NCBI RefSeq assembly: GCF_937425535.1
Contig: NZ_OW485601.1
Span: forward strand, 5,625,501 to 5,689,500
Length of the DNA: 64,000 nt
Direction of reading: 5' to 3'
Origin: Rhodovastum atsumiense
GTDB lineage: Bacteria > Pseudomonadota > Alphaproteobacteria > Acetobacterales > Acetobacteraceae
The position numbers were made by a program, and so were the translations under genes. The notes under the pieces were generated by a model. The model worked only from the letters and a program-made list of their open reading frames with translations, made no database searches and was not told the origin of the DNA. Positions 34,958 to 45,252 of this stretch are shown here, one piece after another (position 1 is the stretch's first letter; each line of letters begins with the position of its first letter).

Positions 34958-36658
34958 ATGTCATCAGGTACGAAACGCTCCGCGGTCGAGGCGTTGAAGG
35001 AAACCAGCCGCGGCCTGCGGGGCAACCTCGTCGCCGAACTCGCCGCCGGCGGCACCCAGGTGAGCGAGGATGCGTACAACCTGCTGAAATTCCACGGCAG
35101 CTACGAGCAGTACGACCGTGACACCGCGACCGCATTGAAAAAGCAGGGCCTGGAAAAGGATTACGGTTTCATGGTGCGGCTGCGCGCCCCCGGGGGGCGG
35201 CTGACCGCGGCGCAGTACCTGGCCCTCGACGGGCTGGCCGACAGCCATGGCAACGGCACGATGCGCGCCACCACCCGGCAGACGCTGCAATTCCACGCCG
35301 TTCGCAAGGATAATCTGAAGTCGCTCATTGCTGCTATCAATGCCACCCTGCTGACCACCCGCTCCACCTGCGGCGACGTGGTGCGCAACGTCATCACCAG
35401 CCCCGCGCCGGTGCGCGATGCCGTGCATGCCCGGCTGGAAGCAGATGCCCGCCTGCTGTCGACGACGCTGTTGCCGCGCAGCCGGGCCTATGACGAGATC
35501 TTCCTCGATGAGGCCCCGCGCGCCGATTCCGGCCAGGAGGAAGAACCGCTGCTCGGCCCTGCCTACCTGCCGCGCAAGTTCAAGATCGGCATCGCCGTGC
35601 CGCAGGACAACACCATCGACGCGCTGAGCAACGACCTTGCCTTCATCGCCGTGTGGGAGGGGGAGACCCTGCGCGGCTACAACGTGGCGGTGGGCGGCGG
35701 GCTGGGCATGACCCATAACCGCGCCGACACCTATCCGAGGCTGGCGAGTGTCCTGGGATCGGTCGGGCCCGACGCGCTGCTGGCCACCGCCGAGGCGGTG
35801 ATCCGGGTGCAGCGCGACAACGGCAACCGCGCCGACCGCAAGCGCGCCCGCCTGAAATACGTGGTGGACGACAAGGGGATCGACTGGGTGCGCGCGGAAG
35901 TGGAACGCGAACTGGGCGCGAAGCTGGCCGACCCGCTGCCCACGCCGCCCTTCGCGATGCCCGAGCTGCTGGGCTGGCACGCCCAGGGCGACGGGCGCTG
36001 GTGGCTCGGCGTGCCGGTGCCCTCCGGGCGCATCGCCGACACCGCGGAGGTGCGGCTGCGCACGGCGCTGCGCCGGATCGTCGAAACCTTCGCCCCGGAC
36101 CCGATCATCACCCCGCAGCAGGACCTGCTGCTGTCGAACATCGCCGAATCCGATCGCGCCGCGATCACGGCGCTGCTGCGCGAGCACGGGGTGACACTCG
36201 CCGAGGAACTCACCCCCTTTGCCCGCTGGGCGCTGGCCTGTCCGGCGCTGCCGACCTGCGGCCTGGCGCTGACCGAGGCCGAGCGGGTGCGCGAACCGAT
36301 CGTCGCCGGCCTGGAAGCGGTGCTGCACCGGCTTGGGCTGACACAGGAGCGGATCAGCCTGCGCATCACCGGCTGCCCGAACGGCTGCGCACACAGCTAT
36401 GGCGGCGATATCGGGCTGGTGGGCCGCGTTCCCGGCTCCTACGCCATCTTCGTCGGCGGCGACTTCGCGGGCACGCGGCTTTCCTTCAAGTTGCTCGAAC
36501 GGGTGCCGCAGGCCGAGATCGCCGCCGTGCTCGCGCCGCTGCTGGCCGCCTATGCCGCCGAACGCCAGGGCGGCGAAGGCTTCGGCGACTATTGCGCACG
36601 TCGGGGCGCGGACGCGCTGCTGGGACTGGTGGAAAACGCCAGGGCCAGCGCGGCCTGA
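34958..36658 (+). CDS. cysI: Assimilatory sulfite (or nitrite) reductase, siroheme/4Fe-4S haemoprotein
   Basis: 566-aa siroheme enzyme reducing sulfite to sulfide by six electrons. The ATG at 34958 has AGGAGA upstream. Two ferredoxin-like and two siroheme repeats can be followed; the substrate arginine/lysine block is TMRATTRQTLQFHAVRKDN. The cubane cysteines are C428 and C434 in ACPALPTCG and C473 and C477 in GCPNGCAHSY, the C-X5-C/C-X3-C pattern. Length and NGCAHSYGGDIGLVG favour sulfite reductase beta subunit. It is divergent from cobA and next to the precorrin-2 dehydrogenase. No flavoprotein (CysJ) is present. Confidence 0.9.
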   Translation: MSSGTKRSAVEALKETSRGLRGNLVAELAAGGTQVSEDAYNLLKFHGSYEQYDRDTATALKKQGLEKDYGFMVRLRAPGGRLTAAQYLALDGLADSHGNGTMRATTRQTLQFHAVRKDNLKSLIAAINATLLTTRSTCGDVVRNVITSPAPVRDAVHARLEADARLLSTTLLPRSRAYDEIFLDEAPRADSGQEEEPLLGPAYLPRKFKIGIAVPQDNTIDALSNDLAFIAVWEGETLRGYNVAVGGGLGMTHNRADTYPRLASVLGSVGPDALLATAEAVIRVQRDNGNRADRKRARLKYVVDDKGIDWVRAEVERELGAKLADPLPTPPFAMPELLGWHAQGDGRWWLGVPVPSGRIADTAEVRLRTALRRIVETFAPDPIITPQQDLLLSNIAESDRAAITALLREHGVTLAEELTPFARWALACPALPTCGLALTEAERVREPIVAGLEAVLHRLGLTQERISLRITGCPNGCAHSYGGDIGLVGRVPGSYAIFVGGDFAGTRLSFKLLERVPQAEIAAVLAPLLAAYAAERQGGEGFGDYCARRGADALLGLVENARASAA

Positions 36659-36758
36659 CGGCGTCCCATTGCCGCCGCGCACGGTTTCATGGCGAAGCCG
36701 TGACGTGGCGGTCCGAGCTTTTGCTTGATTGCCGGGCGCTATCCGTCATCGTGATGTC

Positions 36759-37316
36759 ATGTTGCCTGTTGTGCTGGACTGCGCCGACTGGCCGATCATC
36801 CTGGTAGGGGCGGGACCGCTGGCGGTCCGGCGCCTCGCCTTGCTGGATGCCGCGGAAAGCTGCGCGGTGAGCGTGTTCGCGCCGACCGAGGACCCGGCGC
36901 TGCAAAAGGCCGCCGGGTCACGCTCCGTCCCGCGCGCGCCCACCGAAGCCGAGATCGCGGCCGCCCGGCTGATGCTGGTGGCCGGGCTCGGTCCGGCGGA
37001 CGGCGAGCCCCTGGCCGCGCTGGCGCGCCGCCACCGGGTGCTGGTGAACGTCGAGGACGAACCGCTCAATTGTGATTTCCATATGCCCGCCATCGTGCGA
37101 CGCGGCGCGCTGCTGCTGACGGTTTCCACCGGCGGACGCAGCCCCGTGCTGGCCGGGCGGCTGCGCCGCTGGCTCGCTGAGCGCTTCGGGCCGGAATGGG
37201 CGGGGCGGCTCGACGCGGCGGCGGATGTGCGCACGCAACTGCGCACCGCCGGGCGCGGGGATGAAGTCAGTTCCGCCGTTAACGTCCTGATCGATCGCGA
37301 GCGCTGGCTGCCCTAG
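36759..37316 (+). CDS. Precorrin-2 dehydrogenase / sirohydrochlorin ferrochelatase (CysG-N/Met8p type)
   Basis: 185-aa NAD-dependent dehydrogenase of siroheme synthesis, precorrin-2 to sirohydrochlorin. Rossmann start PIILVGAGPLAVRRLALLDAA; then LVNVEDEPLNCDFHMPAIVRRGALLLTVSTGGRSPVLAGRLR, a CysG-N hallmark containing the substrate segment. Ferrochelatase capability cannot be judged. It begins 100 bp after cysI and supplies its cofactor with cobA. The stop is followed by a hairpin chain. Confidence 0.85.
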   Translation: MLPVVLDCADWPIILVGAGPLAVRRLALLDAAESCAVSVFAPTEDPALQKAAGSRSVPRAPTEAEIAAARLMLVAGLGPADGEPLAALARRHRVLVNVEDEPLNCDFHMPAIVRRGALLLTVSTGGRSPVLAGRLRRWLAERFGPEWAGRLDAAADVRTQLRTAGRGDEVSSAVNVLIDRERWLP

Positions 37317-37320
37317 CTGG

Positions 37321-37393
37321 GCGGGGCGTTGCCCCGCGCCCTACCAGGAGGCTTTGCCTCCTGGACCTCCACCAAGGGCCACAAGGCCCTTGG
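37321..37393. repeat. Hairpin-chain repeat, copy E
   Basis: Hairpins GCGGGGC/GCCCCGC (37321-37337, loop GTT), CCAGGAGGC/GCCTCCTGG (37344-37364, loop TTT), CCAAGGGCC/GGCCCTTGG (37372-37393, loop ACAA), joined by GCCCTA and ACCTCCA connectors. Between convergent siroheme and secF genes. Confidence 0.78.
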
Positions 37394-37404
37394 AACCCTT
37401 TCTT

Positions 37405-38358
37405 TCAGGCCGGGGCGTTCGCCTTCGGCGAGGCAGGCTGGGCGTCCCGGCGCAGCCGGTGTTCGCCCAGGAACAGCAGGATCGGCGCGGCGATGAAGAT
37501 CGACGAGGACGTGCCGACCACGATGCCGAACAGCATCACCCAGGCGAAGCCGGCCAGCGAGGCCCCGCCGAACAAGGCCAGCGGCAGTGTTGCCAGGAAG
37601 ACCGTCATGGAGGTGCCGATGGTGCGGTTCAGCGTCTCGTTGATCGACAGGTCGATCAGGTCACGCAGCGGCATGGCCTTGTACTTCCGCAGGTTTTCAC
37701 GCATGCGGTCGTAGACCACCACCTTGTCGTTGGTGGAGTAGCCGAGGATGGTGAGCAGCGCGCCGACCATCACCAGGTCGAATTCGAAGCGGGTCAGCGC
37801 CAGGAAGCCGATCGCCTTGGTCAGGTCGAGAATCAGCGTGACCACGGCGCCGACGGCGAACTCCCATTCGAAGCGGAACCAGATATAGACCAGGATCATC
37901 AGCAGGCTGATGAACAGCGCCAGCATGCCGGCCTGGAACAGTTCGGCCGAGACCGAGGCGCCGACCGCGTCGGTGCGAACCACGCGGGTGCCGGGCTGGG
38001 CCGCTTCCAGGGCGGCGCGGACGCGGCTGACCATTTGCTGGGTGGCGGCCTCGGTGGGCTGGGCGTCGAGGCGGATCGCCACGGAATCGGCGTCGCCGAA
38101 GCGCTGCACGCCGGCCTGGCGCACGTCCTGGGCAGCCATGGCCTCGCGCAGCTTGCCGAAATCCGCAGGACCCGGGGTGCGCGCTTCCATGACGATGCCG
38201 CCGGCGAAATCGATGCCGAGATGCAGGCCGGGGTGGAAGAACAGGATCACCGAGGCGATGGAGAGCACCGCCGAGGTGATCACCCCGATATAGCGCCCGC
38301 GCATGAAATGGATGCGGGTGTTGTCGGGAACGATGCGGAGCAGGGGGCGGAAGAACAT
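37405..38358 (-). CDS. secF: Protein translocase subunit SecF
   Basis: 317-aa six-helix partner of SecD in the SecYEG-associated complex. Start chosen at MFFRPLLRIVPDNTRIHFM (38358, GGAG upstream). Core motifs: LGIDFAGGIVMEAR, then VGALLTILGYSTNDKVVVYDRMRENLR and SINETLNRTIGTSMTVFLA. The TILGYSTNDKVVVYDR helix carries the proton-path residues. It begins 14 bp after the secD stop. Usual YajC is not in the window. Confidence 0.95.
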   Translation of the reverse strand: MFFRPLLRIVPDNTRIHFMRGRYIGVITSAVLSIASVILFFHPGLHLGIDFAGGIVMEARTPGPADFGKLREAMAAQDVRQAGVQRFGDADSVAIRLDAQPTEAATQQMVSRVRAALEAAQPGTRVVRTDAVGASVSAELFQAGMLALFISLLMILVYIWFRFEWEFAVGAVVTLILDLTKAIGFLALTRFEFDLVMVGALLTILGYSTNDKVVVYDRMRENLRKYKAMPLRDLIDLSINETLNRTIGTSMTVFLATLPLALFGGASLAGFAWVMLFGIVVGTSSSIFIAAPILLFLGEHRLRRDAQPASPKANAPA

Positions 38359-38372
38359 CGGGGCTTGCTCCT

Positions 38373-39974
<1,602 letters not shown>

Positions 39975-40035
39975 TCGTGGTTCCTGGCTCGCGGGCAGAT
40001 AGCGGCAAACCGGGGCGGGAGCAAACCATGCGCGA

Positions 40036-40881
40036 TCATGGTGTGCGGGGCGGGGCCTCCGCGACCAGCGCCGCCAGCCGGGTCTGCAGCGCCGGACGGT
40101 CGGGCAGGGTGATGCCGAAGCGCTCCTCCAGCGCCGCCATGATCGCCTCCGCCGAACCCAGGGTGTGATGTTCGCTCGGCGCGTCCGGGTGATGGATCGA
40201 CAGCCGCGTGTTGGCGAGCGTGAGCCGCCCCGTTCCGGTTGGTCGCGCCACCATCAGCCCGGTGACGAAGTGCGAGGCCGGATGAGTCGACAGGAAATAG
40301 CTGCTGACTTCGTAATCCACCCGCAGGTGCGGCGTGAGGTCGAAGCGGTAGAGCGGCTTCCATATCCCTGCCACCAGGCCTTCCATCCGCAGGTCATCGC
40401 CGGCCGGGACGATCCGGAAGGGGCCGTGCGGCGTCGGCTGCTCGCGGCCCGGCGCGAGGCGCAGCGGCGCGGTCATGGTCAGGCCGCCGAAGCCGACATC
40501 GGCGATCCACGGGCCGTCCGCCAACTCGACCCGCAGCAGCATGTGGCTGCGCGGCCCGACTGTGCCCTCCGGCCGGTTCCACAGTACCCGGGCGGCGAGT
40601 CCGGTGACCCGGAAGCCCAGGATCGCCAGCACCTGGCCGAACAGCAGGTTGTGTTCGTAGCAGTAGCCGCCGCGGCCATCGCGGACCAGTTTCCGCTGCA
40701 GCGAATCCGGGTCGAGTCGCACCGGGCGGCCGAGCAGGGGGTCGAGGTTCTCGAACGGGATGGCGCAGGGATGCAGCAGGTGCAGGGCGTGCAGCGTCGC
40801 CGCCGTGGCCTCGTGTGCGCCCTGGTAGCCGATCCGGGCGAAATAGCCGTCGAGATCGATGCCTGCATCCGCCGGGATCAT
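40036..40881 (-). CDS. nat: Arylamine N-acetyltransferase
   Basis: Acetyl-CoA-dependent acylase of arylamines/hydrazines, 281 aa. Cysteine-protease-like triad C74 (RGGYCYEHN), H113 (RSHMLLRV) and D128 (WIADVGFGG). N-terminal LDGYFARIGYQG and PFENLDPLLGRPVRLDP are typical. The start at 40881 is preceded by GGAGG. Separate from secD by 61 bp; physiological substrate unknown. Confidence 0.93.
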   Translation of the reverse strand: MIPADAGIDLDGYFARIGYQGAHEATAATLHALHLLHPCAIPFENLDPLLGRPVRLDPDSLQRKLVRDGRGGYCYEHNLLFGQVLAILGFRVTGLAARVLWNRPEGTVGPRSHMLLRVELADGPWIADVGFGGLTMTAPLRLAPGREQPTPHGPFRIVPAGDDLRMEGLVAGIWKPLYRFDLTPHLRVDYEVSSYFLSTHPASHFVTGLMVARPTGTGRLTLANTRLSIHHPDAPSEHHTLGSAEAIMAALEERFGITLPDRPALQTRLAALVAEAPPRTP

Positions 40882-41033
40882 TCCTGCCTCCTGCCTGCCG
40901 GGCGCGCCTGCCGCCCGGATCCGTTGCCGCGCCGCCCGCATCTGCACCAGGAGCGCGGCGAGTTCCAGCCGGACCCGATGGCCGAACCGGCGCGGCGCTG
41001 CTACCTGTGCCGTCGCAAAATGGAGGGCAGGTC

Positions 41034-42008
41034 GTGTCAGGGTTGCGGATCGGGGTTCTGGGTGCCGGCCATTTCGGGCGCTTCCATGCGCTGAAGGTCG
41101 CGGGCAACCCGCGGGCTACCCTGGCCGGCGTGCATGACCGCGACGGGGCGCGCGCGGCCTCGGTCGCCAAGGAAGCCGGGGCGGGGGCGCTCGACTGGCC
41201 GGCGCTGCTGGAGGCATCCGACGCGATCGTGGTCGCCACCCCCGCCGAGACGCATTACGCCATGGCGGCCGAGGCCCTGCAGGCCGGGCGCCACGTGCTG
41301 GTCGAGAAGCCGATCGCCGCCACGCTGGAGGAAGCCGACGCGCTGGCGGCGCTGGCGGCCGGGCGTGGCCTGGTGCTGCAGGTCGGGCACCTGCTGCGCT
41401 ACTCCGCCGAGCACAAGGCGATCAGCAGCCGCATGCGTCGCCCGCTCTATATCGATTGCGTGCGCATCGCCCCGTTCAAGCCGCGCGGCACCGATGTCTC
41501 GGTGATCCTGGACCTGATGATCCACGATCTGGATCTGGTGCTGTCGCTGGTGGAAAGCCCGATTGCCAGCGTGGATGCGGTGGGCGCCCCGGTGGCGAGC
41601 GCGCACGAGGACATCGCCAATGCGCGGGTGCGCTTCGAGAATGGCTGTGTCGCCACCATCACCGCCAGCCGGATCAGCCTCAAGACCGAGCGCAAGATGC
41701 GGCTGTTCAGCCAGGAAGGCTACATGTCGGTCGATTTCGGCAGCCGCAAGCTGATGATGATCGGCCGCGAGCGTGGCCTGCCGATCCCCGGCACCGGCGG
41801 CGGGCGCATCGAGGAAACCACCTGGAAGGAGCATGATGCGCTGGAGGCCGAGCATGCCGCCTTCGCCGCGTCCATCCTTGATGGGGCTCCGGTGCTGGTC
41901 GATGCCACCGCCGGGCGGCGGGCGCTCGCCGCCGCCCTGGCGGTGACGGCGAGCATGGAGGAAAGCCGGGCCCGTGCCGAGGCGTCCGGTCTGATCCAGA
42001 AGGAGTAG
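41034..42008 (+). CDS. Gfo/Idh/MocA-family NAD(P)-dependent oxidoreductase
   Basis: 324-aa sugar- or imino-type dehydrogenase. GTG start at 41034 with GGAGGG upstream. N-terminal Rossmann fold LRIGVLGAGHFGRFHALKV; active-site EKP in HVLVEKPIAATLEEA; C-terminal alpha/beta domain contains DLMIHDLDLVLSLV with the catalytic His. Related proteins act on UDP-sugars (WlbA-like) or inositols; substrate unclear. Convergent with lysE-type gene 10 bp downstream. Confidence 0.87.
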   Translation: MSGLRIGVLGAGHFGRFHALKVAGNPRATLAGVHDRDGARAASVAKEAGAGALDWPALLEASDAIVVATPAETHYAMAAEALQAGRHVLVEKPIAATLEEADALAALAAGRGLVLQVGHLLRYSAEHKAISSRMRRPLYIDCVRIAPFKPRGTDVSVILDLMIHDLDLVLSLVESPIASVDAVGAPVASAHEDIANARVRFENGCVATITASRISLKTERKMRLFSQEGYMSVDFGSRKLMMIGRERGLPIPGTGGGRIEETTWKEHDALEAEHAAFAASILDGAPVLVDATAGRRALAAALAVTASMEESRARAEASGLIQKE

Positions 42009-42018
42009 CGCGGCGGGA

Positions 42019-42636
42019 TCAGACGGCCCGCCGCACCTCGACCGTCCCGAAGGCGATGAGACCGACGCCGGCCACGCGATCGATCCAGCGTCGCGCCTTT
42101 GCCCCGATTGCATGGCGCAGGGCCGACACGACGGCCACCATGCCGCACCACCACAGCAACGAGCCGGAGAACACGCCCGCGACCGTCCACAGCGCGGTCA
42201 GCGGGTCGAAGCCGGAGCGTGGTGCCAGGGCGGTGAAGATGGCGGCGAACATGATGATGGTCGGGGGGTTGGTCAGGGTCAGCAGCAATGAGCTGCCGAA
42301 CGCCGTTCCCACCGACGCGGCGCCACCTGCTTCGGCGGAGGTCCCGGGATCCCTGGTCAGGAAGGTTTTCACGCCGAGCCAGATCAGGAACAATCCCGCC
42401 GCGAGATGCAACGGCTGCTCATAGGCCAGCAGGAAGGCCGAGACGCTGGCCAGTCCCAGCGCCGCCACCACCGCGTAGGCGGCGTCGGCGACGGCGATGC
42501 CGAGTCCGGTCGCCAGCCCGAATTGCCAGCCCTGGGTCAGGCTGCGCCGCATGCACAGCACGCTCATCGGGCCGACCGGCGCGGCGACGGCGAGGCCGAA
42601 GCCGGCAGCCTTCAGGTAAAGCGCGAGCAGATCCAC
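42019..42636 (-). CDS. LysE/RhtB-family amino-acid exporter
   Basis: Six-helix exporter, 205 aa. N-terminal FGLAVAAPVGPMSVLCMRRSL carries the conserved PxGPM; LIWLGVKTFL, then GSSLLLTLTNPPTIIMFAAIF are family motifs. Substrate probably an amino acid or analogue. Stands alone upstream of the second molybdenum hydroxylase large subunit. Confidence 0.9.
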   Translation of the reverse strand: MDLLALYLKAAGFGLAVAAPVGPMSVLCMRRSLTQGWQFGLATGLGIAVADAAYAVVAALGLASVSAFLLAYEQPLHLAAGLFLIWLGVKTFLTRDPGTSAEAGGAASVGTAFGSSLLLTLTNPPTIIMFAAIFTALAPRSGFDPLTALWTVAGVFSGSLLWWCGMVAVVSALRHAIGAKARRWIDRVAGVGLIAFGTVEVRRAV

Positions 42637-42706
42637 ATCCGTTCTCCGTTGCCATCGTCCCGGTCATCACAGCCGATCGGGTGCCGCTTGCAAAGAGCCG
42701 GCGGTG

Positions 42707-45061
42707 CTACCGTGCCGCCCGGATCGCCGCCCAGACCCGTTCCGGGGTGGCCGGCATGTCGATATGGGTGATGCCGAATTCCGCCAGGGCATCGACCAGC
42801 GCATTCATCACCGCCGGCAGGCTGCCGGCGCAGCCGGCCTCGCCGCAGCCCTTGGCGCCGAGCGGATTGGTCCGCGCCGGCACCGGATGGCTGGTGAAGG
42901 CGAAGCCAGGGACGTCCCCCGCCCGCGGCAGGGCATAGTCGGCGAAGCTGCCGGAGACGAGCTGGCCGGTCTCGTCGTAGCGCACGCTTTCCCACAGCGC
43001 CTGGCCGATGCCCTGGACGATGCCGCCATGAGCCTGTCCCGCGACCAAAGCGGGGTTCACCAGCACGCCGAAATCATTGACCATCTGGTAGGCAACCACC
43101 GCGACCCGGCCGGTGTCCGGATCCACCTCGACCTCGGCGATGTGGCAGCCATTGGGGAAGGCGCTGGGCACGCCGGGGAACACCAGCCCGACATCCAGGT
43201 TCGCCGGTACGTCGTCCGGTAAGGGGCCGGCGGTGCGCAGTGCCTCGGCCAGGTCCAGGATGTCGATGCCACGGTCGGTGCCGGCGATGCTGAAGCGCCC
43301 GGCGGCGAAGTCGATATCCACCGTGGCGGCTTCCAGCACATGCGCGGCGGCCTGACGGCCCTTTTCGATCACCGCGTCGCCGGCGGCAAGGATGGCGCCG
43401 CCCGAGTTCATGATGCTGCGCGACCCGCCGGTGCCGCCGCCGGCCAGCAACTGGTCGGAATCGCCCTGCACCAATCGGATGCGGGAGAAGGGCACGCCAA
43501 GCTTGTCCACCAGCACCTGCGCGAAGGCCGTCCAGTGTCCCTGTCCGTAATCCAGCGTGCCGGTGACGATACAGACGCTGCCGTCGGGCTCGAAACGGAT
43601 GCCGCCCATCTCGTTGCTGGCCGCCGCGGTGACTTCCAGGTACTGGCCGATGCCGCGCCCGCGCAGCCGGCCACGGGCGCGGCTCTTGGCGCGACGGGCC
43701 GGGAAGCCGTCCCAGTCGGCCATCGCCAGCGCCCGCGTCAGGATCGCCGGGAAATCGCCGCTGTCGTACTCCATGGTCGAGGGCGCCTTGTAGGGCAGCA
43801 GCTCCGGCGTGATGTGGTTGCGCCGGCGCAGATCCACCGGATCGATCCCGAGTTGGCGCGCCGCGGTGTCGACCAGGCGCTCCATGCAGTAATTGCCCTC
43901 GGGCCGCCCGGCGCCGCGATAGGCGCCGACCGGGGTGGTATTGGTGAACACGCACCTCACCGCCACCGAGATCAGCGGCGTGCGATAGACGCCGATGATG
44001 TTCTTCACGATGTTCATCGTTGGCGGCAGCGTCGTGCTGTTCGAGAGATAGGCACCGACATTGGCGAGCCCGGTCACGCGCAGCGCCAGGAACCGTCCCT
44101 CGGCATCCAGCGCGAGTTCGCAGTCCTCCACGTGATCGCGGCCATGGCTGTCGGAGAGGAAGCTGTCGCTGCGCTCGTCCGTCCACTTCACCGGCCGGTC
44201 CAGCAGCTTCGCCGCATGCAGCAGGGCGACGTATTCCGGATAGCAGGATGCCTTCATGCCGAAGCTGCCGCCGACATTGCCGGTCAGCACCCGCATCTTC
44301 TCCGGCGCGACGCCGAAGATGCCCGCGAGCGTCCGGCGCATCCCGAACACGCCCTGGCAGCCCACGCGCAGCGTCCATTGTCCGCTGGCGGCATCGTATT
44401 CGCCGAGCGCCGCCCGTGGCTCCATCGGTGCGACCACGATTCGGTTGTTCGCGAGACGCAGCCGCACCCGGTGCGCCGCGGTGGCGAAGGCCGCCTCGAC
44501 GGCGACGGCATCGCCGAACCGCCAGTCAAGCACCAGATTGCCCGGTGCCTCCGCATGCAGTCGCGGCGCTCCCGGCTGCATGGCCTCGACAGGGTCGATG
44601 AGCGCGGGCAGGGGGTCGATTTCGGGCAGCACCGCCTCGGCGGCGTCCTTCGCTTCGGCCACGGTCTCGGCCACCACCACCGCCACGGGATCGCCGACAT
44701 AACGCACCCGCGTCCCGGCCAGCGCGCCCTGCACCGGTTTGGGAACCGGGCTTCCGTCGTGGTTCCGGCCGGTCACATTGGCCGGCATCGGCCCGATGCC
44801 GGCGGCCTGCAGATCGGCGGCGGTGATGATGGCGAGCACACCTGGCATGGCGGCGGCGGCCGTCGTGTCGATCGCGGTCAGCACTCCGTGCGCCATGCGG
44901 CTGCGCACCACCACCGCATGGGCCTGTCCCGGCAGGGTGAGGTCGTCGGTATAGCGGCCCTGGCCGCGCAGCAGCACCGGATCCTCGAGCCGCGAGACCG
45001 GCTGGCCCACCGCGAATGCCCCCGATCGCGGGGTGGGGGTGGTGCGCAGGTCTCGGGTCAT
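42707..45061 (-). CDS. Molybdenum hydroxylase large subunit (form II CoxL/xanthine dehydrogenase family), orphan 2
   Basis: 784-aa paralogue of the subunit at 25.6-27.9 kb with the same architecture: VSRLEDPVLLRGQGRYTDDL, NVGGSFGMKASCYPEYV, GAYRGAGRPEGNYCMERLVD, GTLDYGQGHWTAFAQVL, GGGTGGSRSIMNSGGA, and catalytic Glu in GAKGCGEAGCAG. It is form II (AYRGAGR) rather than CO dehydrogenase. Start at 45061 (MTRDLRTTPTP). It lacks adjacent 2Fe-2S and FAD subunit genes; a complete pair of those lies 4.3 kb away at 49.4 kb. Differences in the GQGH and GEAG neighbourhoods suggest a different substrate from paralogue 1. Confidence 0.88.
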   Translation of the reverse strand: MTRDLRTTPTPRSGAFAVGQPVSRLEDPVLLRGQGRYTDDLTLPGQAHAVVVRSRMAHGVLTAIDTTAAAAMPGVLAIITAADLQAAGIGPMPANVTGRNHDGSPVPKPVQGALAGTRVRYVGDPVAVVVAETVAEAKDAAEAVLPEIDPLPALIDPVEAMQPGAPRLHAEAPGNLVLDWRFGDAVAVEAAFATAAHRVRLRLANNRIVVAPMEPRAALGEYDAASGQWTLRVGCQGVFGMRRTLAGIFGVAPEKMRVLTGNVGGSFGMKASCYPEYVALLHAAKLLDRPVKWTDERSDSFLSDSHGRDHVEDCELALDAEGRFLALRVTGLANVGAYLSNSTTLPPTMNIVKNIIGVYRTPLISVAVRCVFTNTTPVGAYRGAGRPEGNYCMERLVDTAARQLGIDPVDLRRRNHITPELLPYKAPSTMEYDSGDFPAILTRALAMADWDGFPARRAKSRARGRLRGRGIGQYLEVTAAASNEMGGIRFEPDGSVCIVTGTLDYGQGHWTAFAQVLVDKLGVPFSRIRLVQGDSDQLLAGGGTGGSRSIMNSGGAILAAGDAVIEKGRQAAAHVLEAATVDIDFAAGRFSIAGTDRGIDILDLAEALRTAGPLPDDVPANLDVGLVFPGVPSAFPNGCHIAEVEVDPDTGRVAVVAYQMVNDFGVLVNPALVAGQAHGGIVQGIGQALWESVRYDETGQLVSGSFADYALPRAGDVPGFAFTSHPVPARTNPLGAKGCGEAGCAGSLPAVMNALVDALAEFGITHIDMPATPERVWAAIRAAR

Positions 45062-45252
45062 GCGGGACGGTCCTTGCAGCGGCACGGGGCCTCCGCCGGG
45101 AACGGGGGCCGCAAACTTCGGTAACGTGGCGAGCGGAACGGAGACGCGCAACCGGCGCGGCAGGGCTGATCTGTCATGCGTCACCGCCGGCGCTTGCACA
45201 TCGCTGCTCTGTCGGCAAAGAGGGGACACGCACTGCACGCGGGGCCAATCGC